Assembly (NCBI RefSeq): GCF_022662375.1
Contig: NZ_JAKNQL010000023.1
Span: 1 to 64,000, forward strand
Reading direction: 5' to 3'
Source of the DNA: Pseudomonas sp. CROZ-RG-20F-R04-15
GTDB lineage: Bacteria > Pseudomonadota > Gammaproteobacteria > Pseudomonadales > Pseudomonadaceae
DNA length: 64,000 nucleotides
Shown here: one piece after another, positions 63,591-64,000 of the stretch
Position numbering within the stretch: position 1 is the stretch's first letter
Layout of the letters: the number at the start of each line of letters is the position of its first letter
The notes under the pieces: model-generated
Database searches by the model: none
What the model was told of the DNA's origin: nothing
What the model saw: the letters and a program-made list of their open reading frames with translations, nothing else
Made by a program: the position numbers and the translations under genes

Positions 63591-64000
63591 TTACTTCAGG
63601 CGCTTCAGGCGCTCGGTCAGCAAGTCAAAGAAGCCCTGCGCGTCGCCGTTTTCCACCCAGAAGGCGTTTTTCGGCGCCTTCAGGCCGTCGTACCAATCGA
63701 CAATGGTCTGACCGAAAGTCGGCCCTTCACGGCTATCCACCACGACATTCACCGAACGACCGGTGAACAGCTCCGGCTTGAGCAAATAGGCCACAACGGT
63801 AGCGTCATGCACCGGGCCACCCGGAATACCGTAGTGCTCCATGTCGCCTTTGATGTACTCGTTGAGAATGTCACCGACAATCTTGCTCGCATTGTTGTTC
63901 AGCGCAGCGATCTGCTTCAGGCGCGCATCACTGGTGAGGATCTTGTGGGTCACGTCCAGCGGCAGATAAGTCAGCTTCACGCCGCTTTTCAGCACAACTT
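63591..64000 (-). CDS. Inosine-uridine-type nucleoside hydrolase, N-terminus outside window
   Basis: The frame is open to the window edge; about 136 C-terminal residues are seen. YLPLDVTHKILTSDARLKQI and GGPVHDATVVAYLLKPELFT are the C-terminal motifs of the IunH/RihA family, including the His-Asp that binds ribose and calcium (HDA). It splits nucleosides into base and ribose. Confidence 0.85.
   Translation of the reverse strand, partial: VVLKSGVKLTYLPLDVTHKILTSDARLKQIAALNNNASKIVGDILNEYIKGDMEHYGIPGGPVHDATVVAYLLKPELFTGRSVNVVVDSREGPTFGQTIVDWYDGLKAPKNAFWVENGDAQGFFDLLTERLKRLK

Overview
The window looks like a Pseudomonas chromosome, probably of the P. fluorescens group. Three things suggest this: the order thrS-infC-rpmI-rplT-pheS-pheT-ihfA-merR-tRNA-Pro, an Hxc-like arrangement of type II secretion genes, and high-GC coding sequence. 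The species is an inference. About 47 kb of temperate, contractile-tailed prophage (6704-53773) splits the chromosomal sequence.

Left flank (1-6700): minor-pseudopilin and inner-membrane genes of a type II secretion system (gspM, L, K, G on the minus strand; I, H, J on the plus strand; C on the minus strand between them), a NADAR-family enzyme, a YceK/YidQ-like lipoprotein and one small ORF. Right flank (53726-64000): intact tRNA-Pro(GGG), a MerR regulator, ihfA, pheT, pheS, rplT, rpmI, infC, thrS, a small exported protein, a cold-shock protein, an I78-type inhibitor lipoprotein, two small unknown genes and the end of a nucleoside hydrolase gene.

Prophage: a tyrosine integrase at the right end inserted the phage into the 3' half of tRNA-Pro(GGG). 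A 50-bp direct repeat marks both ends, and the phage brings its own tRNA 3' end and terminator. Lysogeny control lies at 36.8-38.8 kb: a Cro-like protein and an S24 CI-like repressor diverge, and 15-bp operators occur both there and over a second rightward promoter near 38.8 kb. Leftward from Cro run an Rha-like regulator, an O-like replication protein, a DnaC-like loader, NinB, NinG, tRNA-Asn, tRNA-Thr, holin-like proteins, terminase, portal, capsid, connector, contractile sheath and tube, a -1 frameshifted tail chaperone, tape measure, baseplate, tail fibre, and then endolysin and nested spanins. Three apparent morons interrupt the structural and control regions: an acyltransferase and two exported proteins. 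A gene under a LexA box sits just inside the left attachment site.

Rightward from the second operator region run small genes with repeated hairpin leaders, a dense stretch of hairpins that includes a tRNA-like fold inside a 21-bp stem, Bet and YqaJ recombination proteins, and a complete diversity-generating retroelement (DGR). The DGR has two target genes with C-terminal variable repeats (VR1, VR2), an Avd-type accessory protein, a template repeat (TR) and a reverse transcriptase. Over 101 bp VR1 differs from TR at 9 sites and VR2 at 11; every difference is at a TR adenine. The DGR lies in the early/accessory arm, about 35 kb from the tail-fibre gene, so its targets are not the recognisable receptor-binding proteins. 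This DGR, the tRNA-like RNA and the covarying leader hairpins are the most interesting parts of the window.
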